A stretch of 54,514 bases of DNA from Planctomycetia bacterium (GTDB lineage: Bacteria; Planctomycetota; Brocadiia; Brocadiales; Brocadiaceae): the NCBI GenBank assembly GCA_015075005.1, contig JABTVC010000005.1, forward strand, positions 1 to 54,514. Direction: 5' to 3'. Below, in pieces: positions 17,472 through 27,401 of this stretch. Below the pieces are notes generated by a model that saw only the letters and a list, made by a program, of their open reading frames with translations, searched no databases and was not told the origin of the DNA. The first letter of the stretch is position 1. Every line of letters starts with the position of its first letter. Made by a program: the position numbers and the translations under genes.

Positions 17472-17644
17472 AAGGTGCCTGAAGTACAAAAGGCCTGAAG
17501 TTAATGGCTTGCTTTAGAAAATTCTTTATTATCCACAACATTAGCTCACTTCAAACTTTAGGCACTTTTAACTTTTTATCACACAAAAAACTTACAAAAA
17601 AAAGAAGTTTTTACAGAGTAATACGATACATGTCCTGTATTCTC

Positions 17645-18961
17645 TTATTCCATCTCAAACTTCCCTGCCTTATGAAGGTATTTAGGCTGGTTGAGTTCCG
17701 ATATTCTTAAGATATATTCGGCATCCGATATCCTGGTATACCAGTGTCCGGTGGCGCGGGCCGTGTTCGTTATGGCAACATACAAGCCGACGAGCATGAT
17801 GGCATAAAGACCGTAATGGATCTTCTTACGATCCCCAACCAACTTCATATCCAGTGCACCGTTCACCGGGCAGGCATTAACGCAATCGTAGCAAGCTACA
17901 CATTCATGGGTCAGCACGTGTTTCTTCTTTTCCACAAGGATGTGCATAGCGCATGCCTTCGTACATTTTCCGCAATCAATACACCTTCCCGTATCGCGGG
18001 AAATTCTCATAGGGCTTACATATGCAATAATACCCAACAAGGCTCCGTATGGGCAGAAAAAGCGGCACCAAAAATTTTTATTAACCAGCGAAATGACCAG
18101 CATTGTCAGGATTACCGATAAAGCCATACCAGATATATTTGTGAAAAACTTCAACATCTTGACGTCTGCAACACGAATAAAGGGTACGCGGGTATACATG
18201 ACCTCCAATTGTGCAATGGGCATCTTGATAATAATGACCTGGACAAAAAAGGCCAGGATTGAATATTTCCAGGCGCGGGCAATGATGTCATTAACCTTAT
18301 CAGACCATATCTTTCTGGGGACAACAAACGGCAACACCATCGCCAGGACATAGGCAGGTGTCAGGTACCCAAAAAGGGGAGATTTGAAAGACTCCATCGT
18401 TATGACCTCTAAGATCAACAAGACGATGATAGGCGTGAAAACAAGGCTGAGACCCGCCGTAAGCCTGGTTGGTATATTCCGTATCAGGGATGCAGCCCGT
18501 AGCGGAAGTTTTTTCAAAAACCAATCTCCCAAACGCCACTCCCATTCAGAAATAGTACCAATGGGACAAATCCAGCCACAGAAACCCCTCCTGAAAAATA
18601 AGGCAGTTAAGAGTAACGTCCCAAAGATGACAAAAGCTGCAGGATGGATGGGGTTAATTTTCCCTGTTCCAAAAAAATATTTCGTACCCATAAGTGCGCT
18701 GATCGGCAGTAAGGATTCAACTCCCGGGGGTCTCGGCAGGTAAAACCCCTTCCCGCCCGCCTCGCAGTATTTTACAAAGGTATAGAACTGCCAACCAATA
18801 ATAAGCACCACGATAAAGAATGCTATTTGTATAGACCATCGCAGTTTCTGGGAATTAAATCCTTTCCTTTTGTTTTTAACGGTCTTTTTTTGGTCTGTTT
18901 CGATGTAAAGAATTTGCTGAGAAGCAGTAATTATTCGTTGTGGTTGTTTTGTTTCTTTCAA
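17645..18961 (-). CDS. Membrane polyferredoxin (NapH/NosR-type 4Fe-4S protein)
   Basis: This 438-residue protein has about six membrane helices. Two CxxxCP motifs at membrane borders (FCGWICPIGTISE and WCRFFCPYGALLG) are hallmarks of the NapH/NosR/CcoG group. They are followed by two cytoplasmic or periplasmic 4Fe-4S motifs, CIDCGKCTKAC and CVACYDCVNACP. Such proteins pass electrons from the quinone pool to periplasmic reductases. No reductase gene is next to it, so its partner is not known. The N terminus is cytoplasmic and basic. Confidence 0.88.
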   Translation of the reverse strand: MKETKQPQRIITASQQILYIETDQKKTVKNKRKGFNSQKLRWSIQIAFFIVVLIIGWQFYTFVKYCEAGGKGFYLPRPPGVESLLPISALMGTKYFFGTGKINPIHPAAFVIFGTLLLTALFFRRGFCGWICPIGTISEWEWRLGDWFLKKLPLRAASLIRNIPTRLTAGLSLVFTPIIVLLILEVITMESFKSPLFGYLTPAYVLAMVLPFVVPRKIWSDKVNDIIARAWKYSILAFFVQVIIIKMPIAQLEVMYTRVPFIRVADVKMLKFFTNISGMALSVILTMLVISLVNKNFWCRFFCPYGALLGIIAYVSPMRISRDTGRCIDCGKCTKACAMHILVEKKKHVLTHECVACYDCVNACPVNGALDMKLVGDRKKIHYGLYAIMLVGLYVAITNTARATGHWYTRISDAEYILRISELNQPKYLHKAGKFEME

Positions 18962-19124
18962 GTATCATATCTCCCTGAATTTTTTAATAAACCTTTCATT
19001 ATCAAAAAATATTTTTGCATTGTATCATGAACAATCTGAGCAACTTATTCCTTACCAGGTGTGCAACGTACCACCGTATTCTTTCTTGTTGTACTCGTCC
19101 TGCATATCTGCATTACGAAAACAC

Positions 19125-19153
19125 TTGATTCACCGCAGGGTAAAGTTTAGAAT
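19125..19153 (+). promoter_or_regulatory. Sigma-70-like promoter for era
   Basis: TTGATT (19125-19130) and TAGAAT (19148-19153) have the ideal 17-base spacing, about 90 bases before the era start codon. The rest of the gap between the polyferredoxin gene and era shows nothing else that I recognise. Confidence 0.55.
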
Positions 19154-19242
19154 TCGTGAGACAAAATAACTGTTCCACTTCTTGTATACAATCATAATCG
19201 AAATCAGCATTTTTATGCAAGCAATTTTGATGCGGGAGTTTT

Positions 19243-20142
19243 ATGCAACCAGAGAAAAAACACTTTAAGTCAGGCTATGTAGCTATTGTGGGTAAACCCA
19301 ACGTGGGCAAATCAACCCTGATTAACGATTTTATGGAATGCAAATTATCCATCGTTACACCAAAACCACAAACTACCCGGAAAAAAATCATGGGTGTATT
19401 GACCAAGGAAGACTATCAGATTATCTTTTATGATACCCCGGGTATTATGGAACCAAAATACGAATTACAGAAATATATGGTGAAAGCAGCCTACAGTGCC
19501 ATAGAAAATGCAGACGTGATCTTGTTGATAGCAGAACCCTTTGAGCCACCTGCCAGCACGGATAAGGCATTCCTCGAAAAGATATCGCACCTTACTACCC
19601 CGGTGATTTTAGCCATTAACAAGATAGATCTGGTGGAAAAGGATAGCCTGATACCGATTCTTTCAGCGTACAGTACCCAGTTCACATTTGCAGAAATTGT
19701 ACCAATTTCAGCTTTAAAGAACACCAACCTGGATCTGTTACAGACACTCATCGTGAAATACTTGCCGGAAGGAGAGCCTTTCTATCCCCCAGATCACATG
19801 ACTGATTACAACGAGAGATTTCTTGCTTCTGAGATTATCAGGGAGAAGGTTTTTGAATTTTACGGGGAAGAAATCCCCTATTCCACTACCATCGAAATTG
19901 AAGAGTTTAAGGAACGGGAGGCAGGCAAAGATTTTATCAAGGCCGTTATCTATGTGGAACGCGAATCTCAAAAGGGTATCATTATCGGTAAGGATGGAAA
20001 AGCAATCAAGCACGTTGGCCTCATTGCCAGGGAGGAGATCGAAAAAGAAATAGGCAGAAAGGTGTATCTGGAGCTTTGGGTCAAGGTTATGGAAAAATGG
20101 CGGAAAGATAGAAACAAGCTCTATAAATTGGGGTATAAATAA
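19243..20142 (+). CDS. era: GTPase Era
   Basis: This is the essential GTPase that binds 16S rRNA in 30S subunit maturation. It has G1 GKPNVGKST (residues about 17-25), switch region PKPQTTRKK, G3 DTPGIM, G4 NKID and G5 ISALKN. The C-terminal KH domain carries GIIIGKDGKAIKHVG. The length of 299 residues is standard. It is the last clear housekeeping gene before the invaded polysaccharide region. Confidence 0.97.
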   Translation: MQPEKKHFKSGYVAIVGKPNVGKSTLINDFMECKLSIVTPKPQTTRKKIMGVLTKEDYQIIFYDTPGIMEPKYELQKYMVKAAYSAIENADVILLIAEPFEPPASTDKAFLEKISHLTTPVILAINKIDLVEKDSLIPILSAYSTQFTFAEIVPISALKNTNLDLLQTLIVKYLPEGEPFYPPDHMTDYNERFLASEIIREKVFEFYGEEIPYSTTIEIEEFKEREAGKDFIKAVIYVERESQKGIIIGKDGKAIKHVGLIAREEIEKEIGRKVYLELWVKVMEKWRKDRNKLYKLGYK

Positions 20143-20189
20143 CGATCTTTGAAAGAATTTTAATTTAGGTATCCGGGTGCTGGACAGTA

Positions 20190-20634
20190 CAAGATGCGAG
20201 AAAGGAGGAGGAATTGCGGGCATCATTGTATCAGCAGATAGGGCAATTAAAGGTTGAGTTAGATTGGATGGAAAAAAAGTGGGACTTAACGGTTGAGGAA
20301 AGGAGGGGGTTGATAGAGGCGGAACACGAGAAGATAAGTGTCCGTCGGCAATGTGAGTTACTGGGGATATCCCGTTCTGGCTTGTATTATAAGGCGAGGG
20401 GGGAGAATGGATATAATCTTCAGTTGATGAGGTTGATAGATGAGTATTATACCCGATATCCGTTTTATGGGGTCAGGAGGTTGACCGGGTGGTTGAAAAA
20501 TGAAGGGTATAAAGTAAACCACAAGCGGGTAAAGAGGTTGATGAGGGAGATGGGATTGTATGCGATATATCCGAAGCCTGGGTTAAGTAAAGGAGGTGAA
20601 GGGCATAAGAAATATCCGTATTTACTGAAGTGTC
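20190..20634 (+). mobile_element. IS3-family insertion sequence remnant
   Basis: The reading frame has the end of an OrfA-like segment (EELRASLYQQIGQLKVELDW) fused to the start of the OrfB integrase. It has the HTH part (ISVRRQCELLGISRSGLYYK), the YPFYGVRRLTGWLKNEGYKV segment and VKRLMREMGLYAIYPK. The element stops at about residue 140 of this frame, before the DDE catalytic domain, and OrfA's N-terminal half is also gone. No terminal inverted repeats are identifiable. The remnant sits exactly at the border between era and the polysaccharide locus. Confidence 0.85.
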
Positions 20635-20654
20635 TCCTTATTTCCATTATAATT

Positions 20655-21794
20655 TCATTTTCTATGACAACCCTTTATCACCCTTATTACCCTATCAATA
20701 TCACCGGGCGTCATCGCAGTCCCAGATGGTAAACACAGTCCTCTTTTAAAAAGATCTTCACACACTGCTCCGCCGCGCATGGAACAGCCCTTAAATACCG
20801 GCTGCATATGCATCGGTTTCCATACCGGGCGTGATTCGATATTCTCTCTTTCCAATGCCTGCCGGACGGCTTCCCGGTCAGCACCAAAGTCCTCAGGCGT
20901 AATCAATATGACGGTCAGCCACCTGGTCGCTCGCCCGTATGAGGCCTCAGGCATGAATTCGATCCCCGGTATATCAGCCAGTGCCTTCCGGTAATAGTCA
21001 CATATCCAGCGCTTCTTTTCGACACGCTCATGCAGAACGCGCAACTGACCCCGGCCAATGGCTGCAACAATATTGCTCATCCGGTAGTTGTACCCTATCT
21101 GCGTATGTTCGTAGTGAGGCGCAGGGTCACGTGCCTGCTGTGAAAGGAATTTTGCCTTTTTTATCAGGTCCCCATCGTCTGAGGCCAGCATCCCGCCTCC
21201 GGACGTGGTGATGATCTTGTTGCCATTGAAGGAATATACCACAAAACCTGAGCCCTGCCCGGCATGTCGCCCCTTATACGTTGCGCCAAGGGCCTCGGCC
21301 GAGTCTGAGACAACTGGGATATGGTACTGATTACAGATATCGAGAATCCTGTCAAGTTCAGCAGCCTGCCCCAGGATGTCTGCACTGATGACCGCCTTCG
21401 GGAGATTGCCCTGCTTATTTCTGAATGACAGCTCTTCAGCCAGCAGATCAGGGTCCATATTCCATGACTTTGCCTCAGAGTCGACAAAAGAAAGCGTAGC
21501 GCCCTGAAAAATAACCGGACTCACGCCACCGATAAAAGTGAAAGAGGGCGCAATCACCTCATCACCAGTGCCTACACCCAACATGCGAAGTGCGAGATGC
21601 ATCGCTGCCGTGCCGCTTGAAACCGCAGCAACGTGGGGAATACCGACTATTTCCGAGAATTCCTGCTCAAAGGCATCGACATGCGGACCTAACGGAGCAA
21701 TATAATTGCTCCCAAAGGCCTGTTTGACAAATTCAAACTCCTGGCCACCCATGTGCGGTGGAGATAGAAAAATTCTTTTATTTAACTCAGCCAT
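20655..21794 (-). CDS. DegT/DnrJ/EryC1/StrS-family aminotransferase
   Basis: This is a PLP-dependent sugar aminotransferase of 379 residues. It starts [20 protein letters not shown]. The family pattern is present as SSGTAAMHLALRMLG, DEVIAPSFTFIGG and an SFNGNKIITTSGGGMLA segment with the PLP-binding lysine. It aminates a UDP- or dTDP-keto sugar for a surface polysaccharide. It is the last gene of a minus-strand group whose other members start around 29 kb. A copy of its N terminus lies at 26616-26727, behind the HAD gene, which suggests that it once followed that gene directly. Confidence 0.93.
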   Translation of the reverse strand: MAELNKRIFLSPPHMGGQEFEFVKQAFGSNYIAPLGPHVDAFEQEFSEIVGIPHVAAVSSGTAAMHLALRMLGVGTGDEVIAPSFTFIGGVSPVIFQGATLSFVDSEAKSWNMDPDLLAEELSFRNKQGNLPKAVISADILGQAAELDRILDICNQYHIPVVSDSAEALGATYKGRHAGQGSGFVVYSFNGNKIITTSGGGMLASDDGDLIKKAKFLSQQARDPAPHYEHTQIGYNYRMSNIVAAIGRGQLRVLHERVEKKRWICDYYRKALADIPGIEFMPEASYGRATRWLTVILITPEDFGADREAVRQALERENIESRPVWKPMHMQPVFKGCSMRGGAVCEDLFKRGLCLPSGTAMTPGDIDRVIRVIKGCHRK

Positions 21795-22191
21795 TTATTG
21801 AATATTTGTTCAAATAATTACTTATTATTTCTTCTAAAACATCTCTCAAATTCGGAATCTCAGAGTTGAGAATAGTTCCCTCAAAATGCTTGTGATTTTT
21901 AAAGATTAATATTGGTTTATGCACAGCATTATCATATCGGAATATTATATTGTCATTTTTATCCTGGTAATGGAATGCATAAGAAAGTTTTTCAATCTTG
22001 TATCTCAGGTCAACATATTCAGTAACAAATAGCTTTGAATCATCAATGAATTGTATAATTGTTTTTATTAAACCAATCTTTTCTGTCCTGGAATCAATCT
22101 TTAGTTCCGATGTTATAATAAAGCCGGATTTTGAATATTCATTAATTATCTTTGCAAATTCTTGCAAATATTCAGCTATTAACATATTCAA
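21787..22191 (-). CDS. TumE-type toxin (DUF6516 family)
   Basis: The protein has 134 residues. FIDDSKLFVTEYVDLRYKIE, then a LSYAFHYQDKNDNIIFRYDN segment and HKPILIFKNHKHF follow the family layout in which a short beta-rich protein ends with a YHYQ(D/N)xxxxxIFRYDNA block. It overlaps its upstream antitoxin gene by 20 bases and the downstream aminotransferase start by 8. Toxicity and target are inferred from the family. Confidence 0.8.
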   Translation of the reverse strand: MNMLIAEYLQEFAKIINEYSKSGFIITSELKIDSRTEKIGLIKTIIQFIDDSKLFVTEYVDLRYKIEKLSYAFHYQDKNDNIIFRYDNAVHKPILIFKNHKHFEGTILNSEIPNLRDVLEEIISNYLNKYSING

Positions 22192-22468
22192 TATCTTTAA
22201 GCTTTTTCAGCTCATCAAGAATTCTATCCCGTATTTTCAATTCACCTACCCATGTAATGTATTCATCATCACCACCTTTTAAATCTTCTGTAGTAAATTC
22301 CTTTAAAAATATTTCTGATGAAACCTCATATTTCCCTTCAAATTCTTTTATTTCCCTGTTCGTCCTATTCAAACCAATTTCCAGTCTCTTTATTTCAGCA
22401 GAAATAGCAGATTTAACTATCTCTTCTGTCGCTTTTTCTTCAGCTATAATTTTCAATTTACTCATCAA
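22172..22468 (-). CDS. TumA-type antitoxin partner
   Basis: The 98 residues are helical and charged (KLKIIAEEKATEEIVKSAIS, later KIRDRILDELKKLKDI). It precedes and overlaps the TumE-type gene, the usual antitoxin-first order for this family. Similar partners occur at 33846 and 53522. The conserved middle part reads EYITWVGELKIRDRI, comparable to MDFVEWIGESRLLKC in the copy at 33846. Confidence 0.75.
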   Translation of the reverse strand: MMSKLKIIAEEKATEEIVKSAISAEIKRLEIGLNRTNREIKEFEGKYEVSSEIFLKEFTTEDLKGGDDEYITWVGELKIRDRILDELKKLKDIEYVNS

Positions 22469-22558
22469 AACACCCCTTGTTCATAACCTCCCAATTTCCC
22501 ATCTTCTCAACCTCACACCTTCCCAACCTCTTAATTTCCCATTTAACCAATTCACGGT

Positions 22559-22798
22559 TCAGCCTAACCTTATCAGGGATTGATATAGAATCTTTTTTGT
22601 CTCAAGGGAATGAAAACCATATCTTTTAAAAGCTTCTAAGAATTCATCAACGGTAAGACCACTATTTCTGATTAAACTTCGTAATAATCCGAGCGCTAAT
22701 TCCTTATGGGTGGGGATTGAGAATTTAAATATCGATTTAATAGGGGTGTATTCCCAATTATTTGTAAAAATATGAACAAGCGGTATGACTGAGTTCAT
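22559..22798 (-). CDS. HicA-like protein, probably truncated
   Basis: The C-terminal half, SIPTHKELALGLLRSLIRNS followed by GLTVDEFLEAF, matches the end of HicA mRNA interferases (IPxHxxKxLxxGLLRxILRxxGL). The catalytic GxHH(I/K)F region is not present in the first 30 residues, which look unrelated. I therefore take it as a remnant rather than a working toxin. No HicB gene is adjacent. Confidence 0.55.
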   Translation of the reverse strand: MNSVIPLVHIFTNNWEYTPIKSIFKFSIPTHKELALGLLRSLIRNSGLTVDEFLEAFKRYGFHSLETKKILYQSLIRLG

Positions 22799-22839
22799 CT
22801 TATAAAATTATAACGGCAAGACGTGCAGCGCCATATGGA

Positions 22840-22905
22840 GGGTGGGCATCGCCCACCAAACAGCACTCGTTCGCGTTGCCTATTTTTTGGTGGGCGATGC
22901 CCACC
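22840..22905. repeat. Palindromic element
   Basis: The motif GGTGGGCATCGCCCACC (about 22843-22859) and its near-identical inverse at about 22890-22905 flank a 30-base loop. Each arm is itself close to a palindrome, so this DNA can form a cruciform or nested hairpin. It contains no gene and is consistent with a small palindromic dispersed element. Confidence 0.75.
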
Positions 22906-22989
22906 CTACTCATTTAACCCGGTTTACAAAAAAACGGGAATGCACCCATTTAATAGTTATCTCAAGTTTCGCCAAACAACTGTTCGCTA

Positions 22990-23280
22990 GTTACAATATT
23001 ATCAAATCCTTACCACTGATGAGAGCAGAAAATATTATATTAGAATCTACAACAACTCTCATAATGGTAACTCTTTTTATATTCCTGCCATGCATCTTCT
23101 TTGATTATTTCAACTTCTTTTTCAATATCTATTTTTAGGCTACTTAGAGCGCTAGCAATACTTTTTAAGAAGTCCTTTCATTTTCATCCATTTAAGAGTT
23201 TGTTCTATTTCTTCTTTTATCTCTTAATTCTCCAAGTCGGAGCAAATCATCATCCCCGACTTCCAAAATTATTTTGCTCT
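22990..23280 (-). pseudogene. Decayed VapBC-like module
   Basis: On the minus strand an ATG at about 23062 opens MRVVVDSNIIFSALISGKDL, the typical first strand of a PIN toxin, and then ends at a stop codon after 24 residues. Directly upstream a frame with IDIEKEVEIIKEDAWQEYKK overlaps its start as an antitoxin end would. Further upstream an EVGDDDLLRLGELRDKR frame is interrupted by stops. All three parts are short and disconnected, which indicates a TA pair being lost. Confidence 0.55.
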
Positions 23281-23389
23281 ACTTACTGTGCCTCCTCTTT
23301 TGTGAAATATTTGATTCAAACATATTTTCCTTTTTCGTAATCTTATCACAAATATATGGTAAATAATAGTTTGATCTATTTTTGAGTGA

Positions 23390-23675
23390 CTACTGAGAAT
23401 TAAAATATAATTCCACGCGCTACTTTTAATACCCACATTCATTGCTACAGGAGTTACCTTTTGGGATTATCTAGTGTTTTGATAAACGAGTATTTATCAG
23501 TATAGTCTTTTAATACATTCCGTGTTTTATCATTACTCTTTCCATCAACAACTAAAACCTCTATCCTATCCTTTGGATAATCCTGTGCGATTATAGAATC
23601 GAGACATTTGCTAATAAACTTTTCCTCATTGCGGCAGGGAATAATAATAGAAACCAAAGGAAGCTTGTTTGTCAT
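23390..23675 (-). pseudogene. Family 2 glycosyltransferase, N-terminal fragment
   Basis: The frame opens LPLVSIIIPCRNEEKFISKC with the GT2 fold start and VLVVDGKSNDKT (the nucleotide-sugar binding DG). A stop follows after 73 residues; one base less in the AAAA run there continues as KVTPVAMNVGIKSSAWNYIL, which is the expected GT2 continuation. After that the similarity ends and about two thirds of the protein is missing. Even with the frameshift corrected the gene is truncated. Confidence 0.75.
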
Positions 23676-24069
23676 TTTTCTATTATTTCAGCAGGTGTTT
23701 TCCGTCCTCGCTCGGTACGATCAAAATCTATCGAAACTTACAAGTGTCAGACCATACTTTTCAGCAGTCACATATTGATATGCATCATCAAAATCAAAAT
23801 TAAACTGTTCTGCGACGATAATCACTCGCTCTATTTCTGGTGGCTTTAAACGTACCAGATTAATCTCTGAATTGTAAAAAGTATCTTTAATAAATTTATG
23901 TAAGTTCCTTTTGTTTTAACTTTAAAAGAATAATACCTATTGAATAGAAAGAAAATTCTGTTATGTATAATTCACATGGATCGTGGTTTATCAGAAATTT
24001 CCTAACGTCCTCCGCTTTTTCTTGTTCCAATAAAAGTTCAATAAATATATTGGTATCAAGCAAGTACAT
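23672..24069 (-). pseudogene. PIN-domain toxin with two frameshifts
   Basis: The start MYLLDTNIFIELLLEQEKAE is the N terminus of a VapC-like PIN toxin. The frame shifts near 23917 into FIKDTFYNSEINLVRLKPPE and then FNFDFDDAYQYVTAEKYGLT, and again near 23730 into DRTERGRKTPAEII, the conserved end of this PIN group. All the acidic residues are present once the frames are joined. Its stop overlaps the start of the glycosyltransferase remnant by four bases. Either it is recently inactivated or the indels are sequencing errors. Confidence 0.75.
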
Positions 24070-24072
24070 TAA

Positions 24073-24273
24073 TCACCCCACCACTCTATAGCTTTTTTGC
24101 AATTCAAGGGAGGTGAATTTATCTTTATATTCCTTCAGCCCTCCAGCCCAATCCAAACGAAACTTTCTCCCTGTTTTTTTAATATGCTTTTGAAATATAA
24201 ATTCAACAAAATCCTCCACTTCCTGCTGATATTCAGGTGGCAGTTTGCTGATTATTTCGTCTAATGGCTTCAT
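24073..24273 (-). CDS. DUF2281-type antitoxin
   Basis: The protein has 66 residues: a first helix MKPLDEIISKLPPEYQQEVE, then DFVEFIFQKH and a basic centre. It ends with the FRLDWAGGLKEYKDKFTSLE region expected of DUF2281 proteins. It ends four bases before the PIN toxin start, so the two are one TA operon. Confidence 0.82.
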   Translation of the reverse strand: MKPLDEIISKLPPEYQQEVEDFVEFIFQKHIKKTGRKFRLDWAGGLKEYKDKFTSLELQKSYRVVG

Positions 24274-24673
24274 GAAGATTCTCCTTTATAAATATTCCGC
24301 AGGTGTCTTTCGCCTTTGCTCCTCAAATATACAGAATGATTTTGCTCTTTGCGTCCTGGCGTGAAACAAATTCCCTCACACTGAACCCTGAATTCAGAAT
24401 TTTGCATTATGTTTTTCTCTGTGCCCTCTGTGCCTCTGTGGTGAACAAAATCACTCACGCAGACTGTTCATTATCTGTCTTGCCTCTCATATTTACTTCA
24501 TGAGCGCTGATTGCATCGAACCCTTTACTCTCATTTCTAATTTATTACTTATCCAGAATCCAGATCCCTTCAAGATGAATTACTGACAACCTTTTGCATA
24601 TTTTATATCTTCCTCTTTTTTTATTCTCTTAATCTTCTTATTTTCATATCTTCGCAACATCTTAATCTCCCAT
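24274..24673. other. Gene-free stretch with dispersed repeat sequence
   Basis: It contains CTCTGTGCCTCTGTGGTGAA (near 24425), a phrase that recurs with variation near 34480, 36843 and 42220, and the pyrimidine-rich CATCTTAATCTCCCATTTAA near 24657, related to stretches at 22490 and 31000. I see no coding sequence. Confidence 0.55.
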
Positions 24674-25368
24674 TTAACCAAAAATCGTCTGGAAAATATA
24701 TTTAATATCTTTCCCAAAACTATAATTTTCAACATATTCACGGTTCAGCCTCACTTTATCTGAAAAAATTACTTCGCGATTATATTTTTCCGGATCAACT
24801 TGTGCTGCCAAAATCTCTTCCTCATTTTTGTATTTTAATGTTGCCGGGCCTGTAATACCGGGTCGTACGGATAAAATTATTTGATCATCACCGGATAATT
24901 TGTCTGCAAATCCAGGGACATCGGGTCGTGGACCTACAAAGCTCATATGCCCTAAAAACACATTTATGCGTTGAGGCAACTCGTCAATCTTTGTCTTGCG
25001 GAAAAATCGACCAAGCGGCGTAATTCGCGGATCATGTGTAGTTGTAACTGTTGTAGTAATGGATGGGGCGTAACGCATTGTACGAATTTTAATAACCGTA
25101 AAAACATTTCCATTTTTCCCAATACGTGTTTGTAAAACCACTTTCCTCGTATCAACTGAGGCCGCTATATATAAGCCAGAATGATAACCCAGCCTGTCAG
25201 GATCAAGCCTATTGAGGAGACTACAAAATCGAAACCCCTCTTTAAGAATTGGCTAAAGAGAGACAAACCTTGCATTGATCTTTCTCGTTTTCCAGTTTGT
25301 ATCTTGTTTCCCTCTGGCTTTCTTTCTGGTAGCATTTTGCATTTCGATGGGTTCTTAAATTCAAACAA
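24674..25368 (-). CDS. Initiating sugar transferase (bac_transf family), one frameshift
   Basis: This is a polyprenyl-phosphate sugar-1-phosphate transferase that starts a surface polysaccharide at the inner membrane. The N-terminal frame has GLSLFSQFLKRGFDFVVSSI plus a membrane helix. At about 25155 the frame shifts to VVLQTRIGKNGNVFTVIKIR, then TPLGRFFRKTKIDELPQ and MSFVGPRPDVPGF. Only a single indel separates the halves. The catalytic DE(L)PQ and GPRP motifs are intact. It is a different subtype from the copies at 28378 and 40617. Confidence 0.82.
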
Positions 25369-25463
25369 TTTTCACAAACTTTTTTCTGAAAAATCTGATT
25401 TACTTTCTTCAATCATCTCTTCAGTTTTTTGAAATATTCATGAGGGACATAAAAAACAATGCA

Positions 25464-25541
25464 ACCCCGTTAGGGGCGGTCTGTTTGTAGCACAATAAAA
25501 TTCAATAGGGCAAATAGTTCCGTAGGAGCGGCCTGTATACT
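25464..25541. repeat. Pair of REP-like palindromes
   Basis: AACCCCGTTAGGGGCGGTCTGTTTGTAG (25465 region) and AGTTCCGTAGGAGCGGCCTGT (about 25518) are spaced as in the long direct repeats at 11854 and 13640. No transposase fragment remains here. Confidence 0.8.
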
Positions 25542-25606
25542 CGGCATTTTTCTTTTTTCTCCTTGTGACAATTTTGACTGAGACACCAAGTGCTATTACA
25601 TCATGT

Positions 25607-26014
25607 TTATGGCTTCGATTGCCGGAGAAATTCCCAGAACGCCCTCGGAGTCATTATCTTGACCTGCTCATGGTTTATTAAAACCAGTAAATCTTCATCG
25701 CCTGTGATAATGAAGTTGGCTTTCCCACTGACGGCCGTGCCGATTATCTCGACATCATCTTTATCGCGGCACATGGATTCGACGATTCGTGCAGGTACAA
25801 CAATTTCGGAATTGTCGTGTAGATAGGAGATGATGTCTTGAATAATGCTCTCAGGCAAGTGAAGTTTTTCTGACAACTTTTCCCTGATTTCCGACAGGAT
25901 AAATTCGCTGGTTACAAGGGTGTGACCCGAAAGACAAAGCTCCAATACATCAGCGCATAAACCCCTTGTTGCAAAGGCGGCGATGATGACGTTGGTGTCC
26001 AGAACGATCCTCAT
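25607..26014 (-). CDS. PIN-domain toxin
   Basis: The protein has 135 residues in the PIN group with MRIVLDTNVIIAAFATRGLC at the start, a conserved TSEFILSEIREKL, CRDKDDVEIIGTAVSG and FIITGDEDLL near the end, giving the four acidic positions. Its start overlaps the RHH antitoxin stop by four bases. RNase toxicity is inferred from the family. Confidence 0.87.
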   Translation of the reverse strand: MRIVLDTNVIIAAFATRGLCADVLELCLSGHTLVTSEFILSEIREKLSEKLHLPESIIQDIISYLHDNSEIVVPARIVESMCRDKDDVEIIGTAVSGKANFIITGDEDLLVLINHEQVKIMTPRAFWEFLRQSKP

Positions 26015-26229
26015 GATATGGTCTGGAATACGTCTTCATCGGTTAATAATCCTTGCGCTTCAGCAAAAGGCAATACTTTTTTTCTTATCTGGTGAAAATG
26101 CTTTATCGCCAGGTAGCGAGCGAGTGCATCCTTGATGATCTCATCTTTCGATATTTTTTCCGCCTTTACCGCGGCGTTTAATTCTTTTTCCAACTTATCC
26201 GATAACTTTATAGTGATTGGTGATGACAT
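26011..26229 (-). CDS. Ribbon-helix-helix antitoxin
   Basis: The 72 residues have an RHH start (SSPITIKLSDKLEKELNAAV) followed by KISKDEIIKDALARYLA, the standard DNA-binding helices. It should repress its own operon and neutralise the PIN partner. The operon starts here. Confidence 0.85.
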   Translation of the reverse strand: MSSPITIKLSDKLEKELNAAVKAEKISKDEIIKDALARYLAIKHFHQIRKKVLPFAEAQGLLTDEDVFQTIS

Positions 26230-26458
26230 ATTTGTTGCCTCCTGATTTCCGATTTTAATATGAACAGCGGTGCTATGTCAAACGAAAAGGCGCTGATGGC
26301 ATTGCAGGCAGGCCAGCCATAAGTCTCCGTCCGAAGCCTTACGCAGCCCGACCCAAAACCCATAACTCAAATCCATAACGCAGCAAAGTCGTAACCAAAT
26401 CCCCCTTAGAAAAGCTTGCGAAGGGGGTTGTAAAGAAACCTGCTAAAAAGAGAAGATT

Positions 26459-27397
<939 letters not shown>

Positions 27398-27401
<4 letters not shown>

